Shown: in pieces, positions 1 through 11,700 of the stretch | Numbering within the stretch: position 1 is the first letter of the stretch | Layout: every line of letters starts with the position of its first letter | NCBI GenBank assembly: GCA_024220505.1 | Contig: JAKZZE010000003.1 | Location: 2,170,001 to 2,234,000, forward strand | Origin: Rhizopus arrhizus | Taxonomy: Eukaryota; Mucoromycota; Mucoromycetes; Mucorales; Rhizopodaceae | Length of the DNA stretch: 64,000 nt | Direction of reading: 5' to 3' | The notes under the pieces: generated by a model | Seen by the model: the letters and a program-made list of their open reading frames with translations, nothing else | Told to the model about the DNA's origin: nothing | The model's database searches: none | Position numbers and translations under genes: made by a program

Positions 1-515
1 AAATCACAGTCAATCGCAGTCAATCATATACGAGTATTCTATGGATAAATGCTTATGATGACAAAGATAACAATGGAAGAACACGTAACCATTATCTATT
101 TGTCATCAGTTATATCATACTCATTAATTATTAATCCATGACATGAAATATTATCCGTGTATGAAAAGTATAAATAGAGTATCATTTTCTTATTAAATAA
201 AGCAATCTCTTTATCGAGTCTCGTCCTCTCTTGTTCTTTTCTATTCTTGGATAAATCATGAAGTGTCGTATTTACTCTAATAATTTCCTTAATGTCGTGT
301 GAGATCACTCAAAAGATTCTTAAAATTAATAATTTGACTGTATATCATATACAGCACTTCGTGCTATGTACGATAAACAGCCCACACAATTTATACCGTA
401 CTACCTCGGACCCTAAATCATATTGTTATATTCTAAGACGTAGTTTGTATTGAATGGGTTCTCTCTCTCGTCCTTACTCAATAAAGAGGTTCAAGAGACT
501 CATCGATTATTTGAT

Positions 516-893
516 TTATTTGTTAATTTTATTAATCGAGAGAAACAATACGTCTATTCCACACAAAGGTTGGAGACTTTGCAAACGTTTAGGGACCGAA
601 TAAAACACGGAATGAGCAGCCGTGCCAGCTTTAAAAATGAGTAGAGTCTTATCAGAAGTGAACAAAGAATACTCTTCGCGAGGTGGAGATTTTCTACGAG
701 ATGAACGACCAGCGATGGAAGCATATGTCGAGGAATTGGCAACTTGGTTTTTTGGTAATAGATCTGCAAATGAAGGCAAGGCCAAAGTTGGTTGTTCAAC
801 GGTCGAGCCTTGAACATTGGAAGATGAAAGTTGTTTGCTACCCGGTGGGCCAGCGGAATGGTTACCCAAAAATTTATTAGGGGAAAGAGCCAT
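516..893 (-). pseudogene. Possible LINE ORF1 (gag-like) N-terminal fragment
   Basis: A 125-codon minus-strand frame begins MALSPNKFLG and includes the stretch PSFADLLPKNQ followed by YASIAGR. Starts of this kind resemble the gag-like first ORF of Mucorales LINEs, but there is no zinc knuckle or RNA-binding motif in what remains. The frame ends abruptly in an AT-rich, lysine/asparagine-biased tail, as expected for a truncated remnant. No second ORF follows. It could equally be a chance frame; the assignment rests on general resemblance only. Confidence 0.25.
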
Positions 894-1712
894 GTCCTAC
901 CAAATAAAGACTTTTTTCTACTAAATAAACAGAATGTAGCTCATGTTCTGTAAACATACATTAGACACAATGTATATCAACAAACGATCACTATTTACCT
1001 TAAAAAAATCTAATTCTTGTTAAATAATTGTAAAAGTATGTTGTTCAACTTTCTTCTATAAATCATTAGAATCAAAGGTAAACGGATTTTTCTTTACCAT
1101 AATTATTTACTTTTATACTTTCACGGAGCCATGTATTAGTCGACCATGGTATAATTATAATTCAGGATAAAAGAGCAATTTTGATGCAAAGGGGCAAATA
1201 ACAAGTTTAAGGTACAGGATAAATAATAACAGCTTAATTGTTAGAAAGTGTTTAGAATAGTAAGAATAATTATGAGCCGTAAGAATTTCGTAGCAGGATT
1301 ACATGAAGAAAGAAAAGAAGTACAATTGGAAGTATCTTGTACTTTTTGAAACACTTGTAAATTATAGCGACGTCATCCCTGAGCACTTGCAAACTCGTTT
1401 TTTTTTTTTTTTTTTTTTTTTTTTATTATTATTATTATTATTTTTGAAATTCGGTTTATTTAATTCATGATTACAACAATTATTAGTAGTCAAACAGATT
1501 GAATTCCTTTGGCTTCAGTTAAACTGACTATAACAGAGAAAAAGTATACGAACAAAGGACAACCTACTTAAATCAAAAAAAAAAAGTGGAGCAATAAAAA
1601 CGAATGGAGCGTTTTTAAAAAAAATGCGAAGAACAACCAAAAAATAAACACAAAAATACACCAGAAGCACTGTAAAAAAATGCTTCAACAAGCATTCTTT
1701 GCGCCGTAGTGT
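894..1712. other. AT-rich spacer with T27/(ATT)n tract
   Basis: No gene is visible. An uninterrupted T run (1398-1424) passes directly into an ATT microsatellite (1425-1442). Such tracts often mark the A-tail of a LINE in the opposite orientation, but no LINE coding sequence is recognisable to its right. Confidence 0.5.
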
Positions 1713-2718
1713 TTGAATAATAACTGTACAGACCAAAAGGCTCCGAGTAATCTAAAGAACTTTCCCAATGTATTACGAATCATAAAACATATGATGGAAA
1801 ATGATGTTGACAACAATATTTTTCCTCAAAGATTATGGAGTTATCAGACCGAAGCAATGAAGTGGAGTACAATGGAGAGAGACTTCTTTTCTGCCGTTGC
1901 CATTACAATGACTGATTTCTGGGGACTATTTATGAGACGAGATTTCGATCGAGTCCACTAGAGAACCTTCTGGGTTGAATATGTCGTACCAGTATTTAAG
2001 CATTTCTCTGCTATAAATAAAGGAATCATCTTCAGTTGGTAAGTGAGAAGCTTGTTAATTAAATATGTTTACAATATACTAACATTATTTATATTACGCA
2101 TAAGGTGCGAATCAAAGGTTTTGTCTCATAGCAGCAGTCAAACAGTACCTGGAGTTTGGAACAATACTGCCGAAAAGCTTTTTGCGGATGGCATTGGTCG
2201 TGAGAATGGTTTTGAAGTTATAATAATGGAGTCGTCGGGCCTATACTCTGTGGAATACATTGACCATTCGATGGAAGATACACAGAAATTAATAACCATG
2301 GCAAATAATTCTTTGAGAGATGAGATATTAAAATATCAAGATGCCTCATTCGACACTGCCAAAGGTTTATCAGTTTTTTCAATACAATGCATCTGTGACA
2401 AAATCACGTTGATGAAGACCAATCTTTGTACTCAAAACAAATGGCAGATTGTTGAATTAAGAAGCGCAACGATTCCAGTTACTTGGAACACCAGAGTCAA
2501 TATGGTGGCAGTATTTGAATTATTGGCCACGCTTCAAGTAAGTAGCTTGAAGTATAATACCATTGATGTTTTTATTTAATTGTTTTTTTTTTTAGAAAGA
2601 GTATAATGCCCAAATGGTCATTTTGAAAAAGTTGCGACGAGAGAACAATTTTCTCGACCCAGTTGACGAAAAAGACAGTATACGATACAACTTGGTGAAT
2701 TCGAGTCTTCTGGAATGA
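1713..2718 (+). pseudogene. Decayed hypothetical-family gene (copy a), in-frame TAG
   Basis: Three exons can be followed in one frame: 1713-2038, 2105-2536 and 2596-2718, separated by GT-AG introns 2039-2104 and 2537-2595. The first intron has an ACTAAC branch-like site. The reading frame is broken by a TAG at 1959-1961, after which the same frame continues as RTFWVEYVVPVFK and runs on through the first splice. The 5' end is missing. The C-terminal part has a hydrophobic strand followed by MESSG and a later arrangement of hydrophobic strands like that in the decayed genes at 21.3-23.7 and 34.2-36.0 kb, so I treat the three as relatives. Function is unknown. The stop could be a sequencing error, but the missing start argues for a pseudogene. 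Confidence 0.6.
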
Positions 2719-2803
2719 AAGCGTGGATTGTATATTTTGTTTTGTTTCTCTATTTCAATCAGTACAATCATCTTATGCCTCTTTTTTTCCTTATTCAATT
2801 AAC

Positions 2804-2916
2804 TGATGCCCTTTACGCTCTTTATGCTCTTACATGATAACAAAAAAAAATATGCTTATGCCCTTTACGCCCTTTATGCTCTTACATGATAATAAAAAAA
2901 CATGCTTATGCCCTTA
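2804..2916. repeat. Tandem repeat, about 50-bp unit, 2 copies plus partial
   Basis: The unit contains ATGCCCTTTACG, a TTTATGCTCTTACATGATAA stretch and an A-run. It occurs twice and begins a third time (ATGCCCTT) before degenerating. It lies just downstream of the decayed gene ending at 2718. No coding content. Confidence 0.8.
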
Positions 2917-3117
2917 ACTTCTCAATAAACTTGTTTTCTTTTCGCTAAGTCGATTCGAAGGATGGCAAAGTTGATTAGACGAAGTGGTGGAGTGAAAGTC
3001 TATTTTATATTTATTAATGAAGATCATGGTTTATCCCATATAGTATAACATTATCAATGAAGATCTAAATAGGAATCTTATTTTTGCAATTTTCAAACTT
3101 ATTTACTGAATGCTGAA

Positions 3118-4092
3118 TTATAATTTGAAGGTGAGCAATATGTACTGCCTCACTAGCTTCAGTGATTCTCGAAGCAAGTGAGTGTAGCCTTGCTTCATAA
3201 TCACAGGGTCAATCATTTCAGGAACATGAATGGGCGCATTATCCATAATGATGAAATACCCTCTCATTTCTGGAAATTCATCCATGATATCCATGGTATC
3301 GCTAATGAACTGTAGATAATGTTCGCCTGTAGTACTCTTAGGAACAGACAACTTGTCTTCAGGTGCTTTAATTTTTTAGTCCCTACAACCTTTCCTCTCT
3401 TAATGTTGCCAGATTCTTTCAAACTTATGTTGACAACGCCTACAGCCGAGATTGCACCTAGAACACTATGAGAAGTAGCTTTGATGGGAGGAGTGGTGAC
3501 AACAGCGTCTTCACCACGTGGTGACCAACCACGACTACGACGCATATTGATATCGAATCCGGACCCATCTACAAAGATACAGTTTCCAAGGTAATCGATG
3601 CCATTCTTAACCCACTTATCAACCCAGTCCGCACGAACTTGAAGATTTTCCTCTTTATTTCTGCCAAGAGGATGCCGACTTACGACTTTGATGCTGAGGT
3701 TGCACTCTTCCTTCATAAACTCAGCCACCCTTGATTTTTTTATTTGCAAGTTGGCAAAGCTTGCAGTCAAACTCTCTACTGCATCTTAAATGGTTGCCGT
3801 TGAATCTTCATCAAAAAAAATTGGTAAGGTAAGTCTTATGAGTATCGTTCAGTTGGCTAGCTGGTCTTCCGGGAATCTTATTCGTCATTTTTGTAGGAAT
3901 TTTTCCCTCGGGATCATCCTCTTGGGCCTTTTTCCACTTACGAGCAGTGTTGAAGTTGACGTTGGCTGTATTAGCAGCTTGCTTTGGTTTCATAAGTTTC
4001 TCCTTCAAAAAATAGAAATGGCGTCTACGATCTTCATCTGTATAGACGTTATACTCGACAGATCTCTCTTTTTTTGGTGGAGCCTCTTTCAT
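3118..4092 (-). pseudogene. Tc1/mariner-like transposase, copy 1 (frameshifted)
   Basis: On the minus strand a helix-turn-helix N-terminal piece (3811-4092, with AANTANVNFNTARKWKK) is followed in other frames by 3264-3770 and 3118-3351. The middle piece carries the first catalytic Asp in FVDGSGFDINMRR and a WSPRGE block; the last carries the second Asp in IIMDNAPIHVP. The D...DNAPIH pattern is typical of DDE transposases of the IS630/Tc1/mariner superfamily, which cut and paste at TA sites. The C-terminal Asp/Glu block is replaced by unrelated residues and at least two frameshifts are needed to join the pieces, so the gene is dead. It lies in tandem with a second, better preserved relative (4520-5750). 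Confidence 0.75.
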
Positions 4093-4323
4093 TTCTGTGT
4101 CTTCTGAAGATCCTGCATTGATTTGAGCAGCTTGATTTTTGACATATTTTTTTAAGATCAGTCAATCGTTTCAAACGAAATAACTTTTCCTAAACATGAG
4201 TGGGTGCATCTTGGCCATTCTCATCAAAAAGATTACCGGCACCGTCTTCGTAAAAAACATACATGTTCATTTTTATATTTTAATATTTATTTGAAAAATA
4301 ATATAAAAGAGATCTCAGGAATG

Positions 4324-4484
4324 ACCAAATAATTTTCTACAAAAGTGACCAAATGAATTTCCAAAAAGTGACCAATTGGTTTTCAAGCAAATGACCAATT
4401 GAAATTCGAAAAAGTGACCAATAATTTTTTAAAATCTGACCAATATTTTCACAAAAGTGTTCAATTGACGGTGGAAGTACTGTA
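4324..4484. repeat. Subterminal repeat array and terminus of Tc1-like element 1
   Basis: About seven units with core GTGACCAATT or a variant (gaccaaat, gaccaatt, gttcaatt) occur every 23-25 bp between 4324 and 4470. They end in CAATTGACGGTGG and then a terminal CTG followed by TA at 4483-4484. The array lies just upstream of the transposase start of copy 1, so it is the element's 5' subterminal region, probably transposase-binding iterons. Confidence 0.7.
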
Positions 4485-4519
4485 ATTGTTTGTTTTCCTC
4501 AGTGAGCATTAAGTTGGGC

Positions 4520-5750
4520 TCAAATAGGTTCTTTATTCAAACACTTATCAAACAATTTTACTGAATGTTGAACACAATTTTGAAGATGTTGAAGAGGAAC
4601 TTCTTCACAAGACTCAATTATTCTACTAGTCAGAGTTTCTGTATCTTTCAATGCATAACGTTTAACCTTTGACTTAACAATAGCCCAAAAATCCTCAATA
4701 GGATTGAACTCAGGCGAATAAGGGGGAAGGTAAACTGGAACATAACCGCGTTTTTCGATTAAAGGATCAATCATAGCAGGAACATGTATAGGAGCATTGT
4801 CCATAACAATATGATATCCTTGCATATCTGGAAATGTGTCCATAATATCCATTGTGTCAACAATAAAGTGCATATAATGAGAAAAGTAGTTCCGCTGGGC
4901 ACTGACACTTTATCACCTAGTGCCTTACGCTTAGTTGCTCCGACTACCTTCCTTCTCTTTACATTACCCGGTTCTCTCATGGACACATTTACTACGCCTG
5001 CAGAAGATATAGCTCCCAATACTGTATGAGATACAGCTCTCCCTGATGGCGTTTCTACAATAGCAGGCTCGCCAATAGCTGACCAAGCTCATCTACGAGT
5101 CATGTTTATGTCGAATCCTAACTCATCTAAAAACACACAGTTATGGGTGTAAACCATCCCTTTCTCTAGCCATTCCTTCACCCAAACTTTCATGAACTCG
5201 GCCACCCTGGTCTTTTTTATGTGAAGATCTTTGAAGCTTTTTGTCAGGCTGTTGACAGCATCTTCAATAGTCGCTCTTTTGTTCTCATCAAAAAGCTGGT
5301 TAAGTGGTCTTTGTGTCTGTCGTCTAGTTGACTCACAGGGCGAGAAGACACGAGGTTCGTCAACTTTTGAGGCACATATTCTTCAGGATTTTGTTGATAC
5401 TTCTGCTTCCATTTTCGTGCAGTATGTTGATTAACGTTGGCAGCCTCCGCAGCTTTCTTATGCTTCATGCCCTTTTGAAAAACAAAATAGAGATACAGTA
5501 ACCGATCCTTTTCTGTATATATATTGTATTCGCTTTCCCTTTATTTTTCGGCTGCTGCCTCTTTCATGTCAACATCAACCTCTTTGATTGAGTGCAATTC
5601 CGAATAAGTGTTGTTCTTAACAAGCTTTTTGAGACGAAAAGAAGGAGCTTCATCATACGCTGTTGCATTATTGCCCTCGTCATCATATATATTTCCTCTT
5701 CCGTCTTCGCGATAAAAGGCTATGCTAGAATCCATAATCAAATTAAACAA
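4520..5750 (-). pseudogene. Tc1/mariner-like transposase, copy 2 (frameshifted)
   Basis: Minus-strand pieces in order are 5541-5750 (acidic N-terminal leader), 5244-5468 (helix-turn-helix with AAEAANVNQHTARKWKQ), about 4880-5100 (MTRRRAWSAIGE, then GAISSAGVVNVSM) and 4520-4873. The last piece has the second catalytic Asp in VMDNAPIHVP and the third acidic residue in YSPEFNPIEDFW, the hallmark of Tc1/mariner DDE/D transposases. Frames change at least twice and part of the first catalytic region is eroded, so no active enzyme can be made. It is clearly related to copy 1 over its length but diverged, so the tandem pair is not a recent duplication. Confidence 0.78.
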
Positions 5751-5792
5751 AGTAAGAAGTTGTAGTAAAGAGTTAACACAATTAATTTATTA

Positions 5793-5935
5793 AGTGACCA
5801 TTTGAGACTCAAAAAAGTGATCAATTGGTTTTGAAAAAGGTGACCAATTGAGACTCACAAAAGTGTCCAATTGAAATTTAAAAAGCGACCAAGTTTTTCA
5901 AAAAAGTGGCCAATTGACGGTGGAAAGACAGTATC
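5793..5935. repeat. Subterminal repeat array of Tc1-like element 2
   Basis: Six degenerate GTGACCAATT-type units about 23-25 bp apart end in CAATTGACGGTGGAAAGACAGTA. Both the unit and the terminal block CAATTGACGGTGG match the array of element 1, in the same orientation and the same place relative to the transposase. Confidence 0.7.
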
Positions 5936-5955
5936 ACAGGCATATTTTCTTTTCT

Positions 5956-7153
5956 TTACATTGTGTCAATCACTTGCTGCAGTAGAGTCTTCGTATCATT
6001 CGTGATACCGTGACTACGGAATTGGGCGACTATAGCATCGAGGTGTTCGTCGAGTTGCTGTGTTTGGAGGAAGGGACGGACATGATCGAAGTCACTGCTG
6101 CGGATGGTATTGACGATACCAGAGAGCGACAGCCTACGTATTTTTTTAAAAAAAAGAATGAGATTACTTGAACAATTGTTAAATCAAGCAGACTAACTTG
6201 AGCCGGTAGACATCGTCATGGCAGAGCTCCCCCTTAAGAATATGGGCAATATGGCGTGCCAATGGAGGCTGCAGGTCGAACAAAGGATTATTCTGTACTT
6301 GGTCCAGTAGACGACAGTCGCCATCCGTCCACGGCTTGCCTACTAACTAGGAAAAAAGAGAGAGATGAGACCAATCGACGAGACATCGCATCCTTACCTT
6401 TTTGTAGCCGATGTTGAAGATAGCAGTCTTGAACCCAGTAAGTTGTTCGTCGTCGTGGAGCAAGGGTATATTGTTGCCGTCGTCATCATCAGCATCATGG
6501 TTGCCCACGGTGTTGCCGTCCATATTGTTGGCCCTCTTTTCCATCTTGGCGCTGTTATTTCCATCATCATCCGCATTAGCGTCGTCCTTGACATTCTCTT
6601 GAAACGGACGTATTCGCTTGCCCAGTCGCTTCATGGTGGTATCCTGCATGACGCTTGCAATGGTTCGTGCCGTGTCAGCATAATCAGCCAAGACATTAAT
6701 GCTTGAGTTTGCGTATGCCGTGTCCAATCGCTTGAGACTTGTCATCCGGCTTTGTACGTCTTCCCAGTACTTTTTTATCCATAGAGAGCCACCTGAGGAT
6801 AATCAAGTAAAAAAAAAAAGTAAAAGTAAGCATGTGTACTCACACGAATGACAGAACAAGACTTACGGCAATTTTGCGTGAGGTTTAAGACGTCGAAAGG
6901 TTGAAACAAAACGTGATGTCCACGCACTGTGAAGACCTCCGGTGCTAGTATCTACGCAGTTTAACGACCAGAGAGGCATTTCGCGACTGTATTTATCGAT
7001 GAATGTGCTGAACTTTGGATGCTTTGTATTGACGATGTAACTTATAATCTCTACATCATAATAAATAATAAATGATAGGACATAAAGGATTATTCTTAGC
7101 CGCTTACCGTCACAGCCATCATAGCCATCGTAGGTCTCATTTGAGTCTGTCAT
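5956..7153 (-). CDS. Hypothetical protein, 5 exons, 281 aa
   Basis: My model joins exons 7108-7153, 6867-6944, 6398-6792, 6198-6346 and 5956-6133 on the minus strand. All introns are GT-AG and every junction keeps the frame, giving 281 codons from MTDSNETYDG to the stop TAA. Exon 2 begins PEVFTVRGHHVLFQPFDV, exon 3 has WIKKYWEDVQSRM, and the middle of the protein is an Asp/Asn-rich linker with runs such as DDDGNN. The last exon is a helical segment ending LLQQVIDTM. No known domain is recognised and there is no signal peptide or membrane segment. The first intron (163 nt) is longer than the others, so the amino end is uncertain. A TIR element lies 55 bp upstream and could have displaced further 5' exons. 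Confidence 0.55.
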
Positions 7154-7207
7154 AGGGATATACTACACAAAAAAAGTAAAATGAAAAGAAGTGAAGCTTT
7201 TCAGCTA

Positions 7208-7821
7208 CAGTGACTTAAAAAACCGTTTCAGTAAAATTGAAACTCACACATTGTACGTTCCACAACAAGTTGCCTTGTCGATCCAACTTGTATATGCCTT
7301 CCAAAATCTGTCCTATTCGCTCTGGACATGAACACCTTCACACTTTCTCTTTGAATGTTCTCAAAAGCTTGCTGTTTGGTCTTCTCTTTGGGACTCACAG
7401 TTTGAATTGCCTTTCTCGACGTATTCCTTGCGCCGTGCAATTTTTCTTCTTGAATTCCCCAAATGTCGTTCCAATACGTCCACCGTACCCTCTATTTTCT
7501 TCGGAACTCTCTTATTGGCTTTATGGCGTAATCACTGGTCCTTCGTTTTTGACGGTCGTCCTTTTCTGGCCAATATAATCATTGCGTCAGCTAAACAGTT
7601 ACTACTTATTTCTCTTCAAGAATCTTTGCTTTCCAACAAAGTCTCTCCTTTGCCTCTTCCTCACGTACAACTGCCGTAACCTTCGCCTCAAGGATTGTTG
7701 CCATGATGTTCATGTTTCTTACATTACTGACAACAAAGCAAACATAAAACACAAAATCCCACAAAAACAATTTAAAATTTTAAAAAAGCCAAAAATATAA
7801 AATCCGAGCGTCTGCTCCTTA

Positions 7822-7900
<79 letters not shown>

Positions 7901-8077
7901 ATACATTTATCCTTTTTTGGAAGAAATATTTAGACTATACGCGCTCTTTTTTATTATGTTATTATACGGCTTTTTTGCAACAAAGCAATGTACATCTCAC
8001 TTTAATCTATGCATTACATCTTGAGCAATGGCCATTTTAAAAAAAGGGGATGAATGAAACGGTTTTTTAACTCACTG
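7208..8077. mobile_element. TIR element (Tc1/mariner-type MITE) with TA duplications
   Basis: Left end CAGTGACTTAAAAAACCGTT and right end, read inverted, CAGTGAGTTAAAAAACCGTT differ at one position and the match extends to TTTCA (24-bp TIR). Both ends abut TA (7206-7207 and 8078-8079), the target of Tc1/mariner elements. No transposase is present. Most of the interior is a secondary LINE insertion (7253-7894); without it the element is about 220 bp, a normal MITE size. Confidence 0.75.
7253..7894 (+). mobile_element. 5'-truncated LINE tail with 75-nt poly(A), inside a MITE
   Basis: The plus strand encodes a degraded reverse-transcriptase zinc-binding (zf-RVT) region starting CTFHNKLPCRSNLY, with later LALWRNHWSFVFD, frameshifted at least once. 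It matches the minus-strand fragment at 20480-21190 (same HNKLPCRSN, RRA(I/L)FLL(E/D)FPKCRS and RNHW blocks and similar 3' UTR). It ends in an A run at 7823-7897. Flanks AAACTCACACATT (7240-7252) and AAACTCATACATT (7895-7907) form a 13-bp target duplication with one mismatch. The long tail suggests a fairly recent insertion even though the reading frame is broken. Confidence 0.75.
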
Positions 8078-8536
8078 TATCGTGCCGAGTGCGAAGTGGA
8101 ACACAAAAAAAAAAGGGATTGCTCCACTTGCGATAATCCCAGACAGTAACGTATCTTATCTGTGACGTATCGTACAATAATTTTTTCTTTCTCTTGTAAG
8201 TCTTGGCCAAGGAAGCGTCGGATAGGTGTCGTCAGTCTTGTGGTACAGCCCAAGACGCCCTAAGTGAAAGTGAGGCGCTTTGTAATGCCATTGCGCCTTG
8301 CAATAGCGACTTCATCAGTAGCGCCGTGCCATAGTAGAGCTTCTCCTTCCTATCAATGTGTGTTATCTCGTAAGAATTAAAAAAGACTATAAAATTCAAT
8401 GAGACTTAAAAATTATATTTTATTTAATATTATTGTATCTGGTATTTATATCCTTTCATATAGATTCAATTAAATCCTTTTCAAGATACTTTAATTAATT
8501 ATAGCTATCATTGTTAGACACGCAATTTTTTGGTGT
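8078..8536. other. Spacer; possible displaced exon remnant
   Basis: Minus-strand frames of 50-80 codons occur at about 8014-8340 (for example GCTTRLTTPIRRFLGQDL), but stops and frame changes interrupt them and I recognise no family. They might be 5' exons of the gene at 5956-7153 separated from it by the TIR element. Confidence 0.3.
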
Positions 8537-8548
8537 GACATCCAATTC
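8537..8548. repeat. 12-bp target site duplication of the LINE, 3' side
   Basis: GACATCCAATTC here is repeated exactly at 13295-13306, directly flanking both ends of the minus-strand LINE. Confidence 0.8.
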
Positions 8549-8587
8549 GATTAAAATAACGGATTTTATTCAATTAAACGTCCTTTT

Positions 8588-8664
8588 GGGCGCAATGAAA
8601 GACCGCCCGGACGAGGTCAGAAGGTTTGTAAAAGAATCTAAAAAACCCCTTTGGGAACAAGGGT
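8588..8664 (-). other. LINE 3' UTR hairpins
   Basis: On the minus strand two short inverted repeats can be drawn: CCCTT...AAGGG (8664-8646) and, nearer the 3' end, GGGCG...CGCCC (8608-8588). The related copy at 13351-14168 keeps both stems: ACCCTT...AAGGGT at 13908-13927, and GGCG (about 13967-13970) with GCGCC (from 14121). Conserved 3' stem-loops are a known recognition feature for reverse transcriptases of some LINEs; the role here is inferred. Confidence 0.55.
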
Positions 8665-8705
8665 AAAAAAAGTATGATAAGAATAAAGGCAAATGAGGCT
8701 AAGGA

Positions 8706-11700
8706 TTATTTGTTACCATCGAGCCAACGAAGAAAACGTTCACCCGATGAGTTGGTTTCCTGGAGGAAGCAGTCGTGTTGAAGTTGGTCTATTTCAAAGA
8801 GAATGGAACAGATAGTCGGCCAAAAAAACCGCCAAGAGTCAACATACCTTTGGGAGACGCGAGGACTTGTGGGAAGCTTATTGAGAAGAAAAGACAGAGG
8901 ATCCGAGATGGAGATTGGGAGGCATAGTCGTTGATGTATCTGACGGCATGTAATGACGTGTGAACGAGTGAGCATACAAGTAGGATGTATGAGACATTGA
9001 CGTGGTTTCCCTCCAGGCAACCAGCCAAGGCGCCAACGAATACAGCGACTACGCTCTTGATGAGTCATGGGTATCCAGAGGATTGGGTCAATAGATAATT
9101 TTGGACGGCACTGCGAGAGGAGCTTTGATCCATAACCGTTCATTCGTTGTTGTAGGCGCTGTTGCATGTATGCTTTCTTAACAGAGCGGAAGGTCCGCAC
9201 TGTCAAATCTTCAAGAGGCGTAGGTAGTTGCTTCCAAAGGACTGTGTTGGAGAGGGCATGCCATTGATATCCTCGAGTATGTTGTATACTGGGGAGCAAA
9301 TAGCCAAGGAGGGAGTCATCTGGCACGTATAGAGAGCGAAAGAGAAATTGAGCTTGTAGAATATTTACTCTTTCGATCATAGTTGGGAGATTCGCCAAAT
9401 GTAACATTACCTTGGTGGAGGAATGGTCGTGCGCGCCATAGATCATTCGCATACATTTGTTCTGGGTATCCTCAAGTCTTTTCAGCTGAGAATGGGAAAG
9501 CAGATTTATGGCTAGCCCATACTCCATCTGTGGGCGAACGATTTGACCATAGAACCTAGAGGATAGAAGCCTCGAGAAGCCAGAAGGGTTCAGTCCAATC
9601 GATTTGAGAATATTCATAGTAGCAAGGGCTTTAGTACAGTTTCGGCTCACTAATGACTCAGGATCCAGAAAACCCCCAGGTTTGAACGGTACTCCTAAAT
9701 AAGCGAAAGATGCTTGGCGAGGTAAAACCTGGTTGTAAAGCTTGTAGTCAATGGGCTGAGGATGGTTATCCAAAATAACACACTTCACGGGATTCCACCT
9801 GTAACCTGTCTCTAGGCTATGTTGCTCACATATCTCGAGTAGATGAACCATGTTTTGTTGATCAGAAATAAGCGCCACATCATCCGCATATAGTAGGCAG
9901 TTGAGCAGAGGTATAGTTTCGTCAGGAATTTTATCTGCTGTGAATGTTTGTGGACGTAAAAGTGCTGGAAGCTGATTGATATAAACTGAGTAGAGATACG
10001 GAGAAAGTATTGATCCCTGAAGTACACCCGTTCGTGGATGCAGGCGACGAGAGGAAGTGTTTGATAGGAGTATTTCAATAAGCACATCATCAAATAGGTT
10101 ACGTAATAGTCCCAAGGTAGCCGCGGTGATGTATTGCTGCAAGATATGCCATATGAGAGTCCTATCAACCGTGTCATACGCAGACTTTATATCGAGAAAT
10201 GCCAGCACCGGGTTGATGTGATGATTTACTCGTAGTGAGTGGCAAATTTCAGAAAGGCAAAGAGCTTGATCAAGGGCACTTCGTGAATTTCTGAAACCGC
10301 CTTGGGCGATATCAAGCGGTGGTCCATTTGCCTGAAGGGTCGTCTCAAGACATTTTTCCATAACCTTTCGTAAGACAGAAGTTAGGCTGATTGGTCTATA
10401 GTTACTGGCATCAGAGGGTGAGCCTTTTTTATAAATTGGAACTACTTGTGCTATTCGCCAATTTTGAGGAGTGTAGGACCAAGACCAACAGAGACCAAAG
10501 AGAACGAGTAGAGCAGGTGCTAAGAGATGTTGTATGGGTTTGAGCATCTCGCTACGCAGGTGGTCAATACCTGGGGCCTTTTTGACAGGTAGATTGTTTA
10601 TAGTATCCCGAATAAGATCAACGTCGAAAGGACACTCTTCATCCGAAGGTAAAGTAGGTAGAGTCATCTCATGTGTTTGCACATTGCTAAGTAGATCACC
10701 AGAGTATATTGATTCCAGGTGTTTCGCCATTATATCCGCAGAGTGCTGTGCACCTTCAGGAGTGGAAAACGTCGGCTTTAAAGTACGATTTTTACGAATT
10801 TTGCTTATTTTCGCCAGCGCCTTGGTATACTCACCTGTAGCCATTTGATGACAGAATTTGTCCCATGTCTCTAATCGTCGTCTATGTATTAATCGTTTAA
10901 GGTGGGTAGAGGTTTCCTGATGTCGAATCCAGTAATGTAGCTTATTAAGGCCGTACGCCTTGCGCCATTTACGATAGTAATACTCACGGGTTTCAAAGGT
11001 CTGTAGCATTTCAGTGGTCCAAAAGTCTTGCCAATAGTTGTAGCTTGAGGTAACCCGACCGCAAGTGGCATCCAGCGAGTCGTATATGATTTGGCATATA
11101 GACTGGTTGAGCTCTTCTATACGTTTCTGTGCTGTGTTTACCTCATCAATCTGGTGAGAGATAGATTGAGTCGATAATCCAAGACTGGTTAAGGCTGCTT
11201 GTGCTTGTTGGATGTATGCATCTCGAACCTCTTGCTGTCTTAGTTTTCCAAGGTTCCATATGACTCGTCGTACTTGTGTCGGACGATAGATAGCGGTAGT
11301 TTTAAAGGAAAAGGAGACCATTTTGTGGCTGGAGCCGAGAGATTTGTCCACAAGGATCTTCATTTCTGGTTCGTTTAGCTCAGTGGTACTCATGAAAAGG
11401 TCAATAATACTATTCCCTGTATGTGCCAGAAATGTAGGTTGGCCAAAAGTCAGTCGCCTATTCCATACGACAATGTCTCTTTCTTTAAGCCAACGGTACA
11501 CAGCATTTCCCCGAGGGTTGGTCGAGCGATCCCCTGTGTAAGAGCCAAGCCTAGCATTAAGATCGCCACATATGACGGTTTGCCTTGTGTTAGGAGTCGT
11601 TAGTGGGAGCGATGATAGAATTTCCAGAACTGTCTGATTATCCAGAGAAGGTGGCAAATACAAACAGTGAATTAATGTATCAGCTATTGTGAAGGAGAGA

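Noticed and set aside
4324..5935. Regularly spaced repeats that could look like CRISPR arrays
   Set aside because: Units are degenerate, spacers are only about 13 bp, they sit at transposon ends, and the DNA is eukaryotic.
6863..7153. 96-codon single exon (MTDSNETYDG...HAKLP) as the true gene start
   Set aside because: Reading straight through puts the downstream exon out of phase; splicing 7107-6945 keeps all later exons open and yields the better coding stretch.
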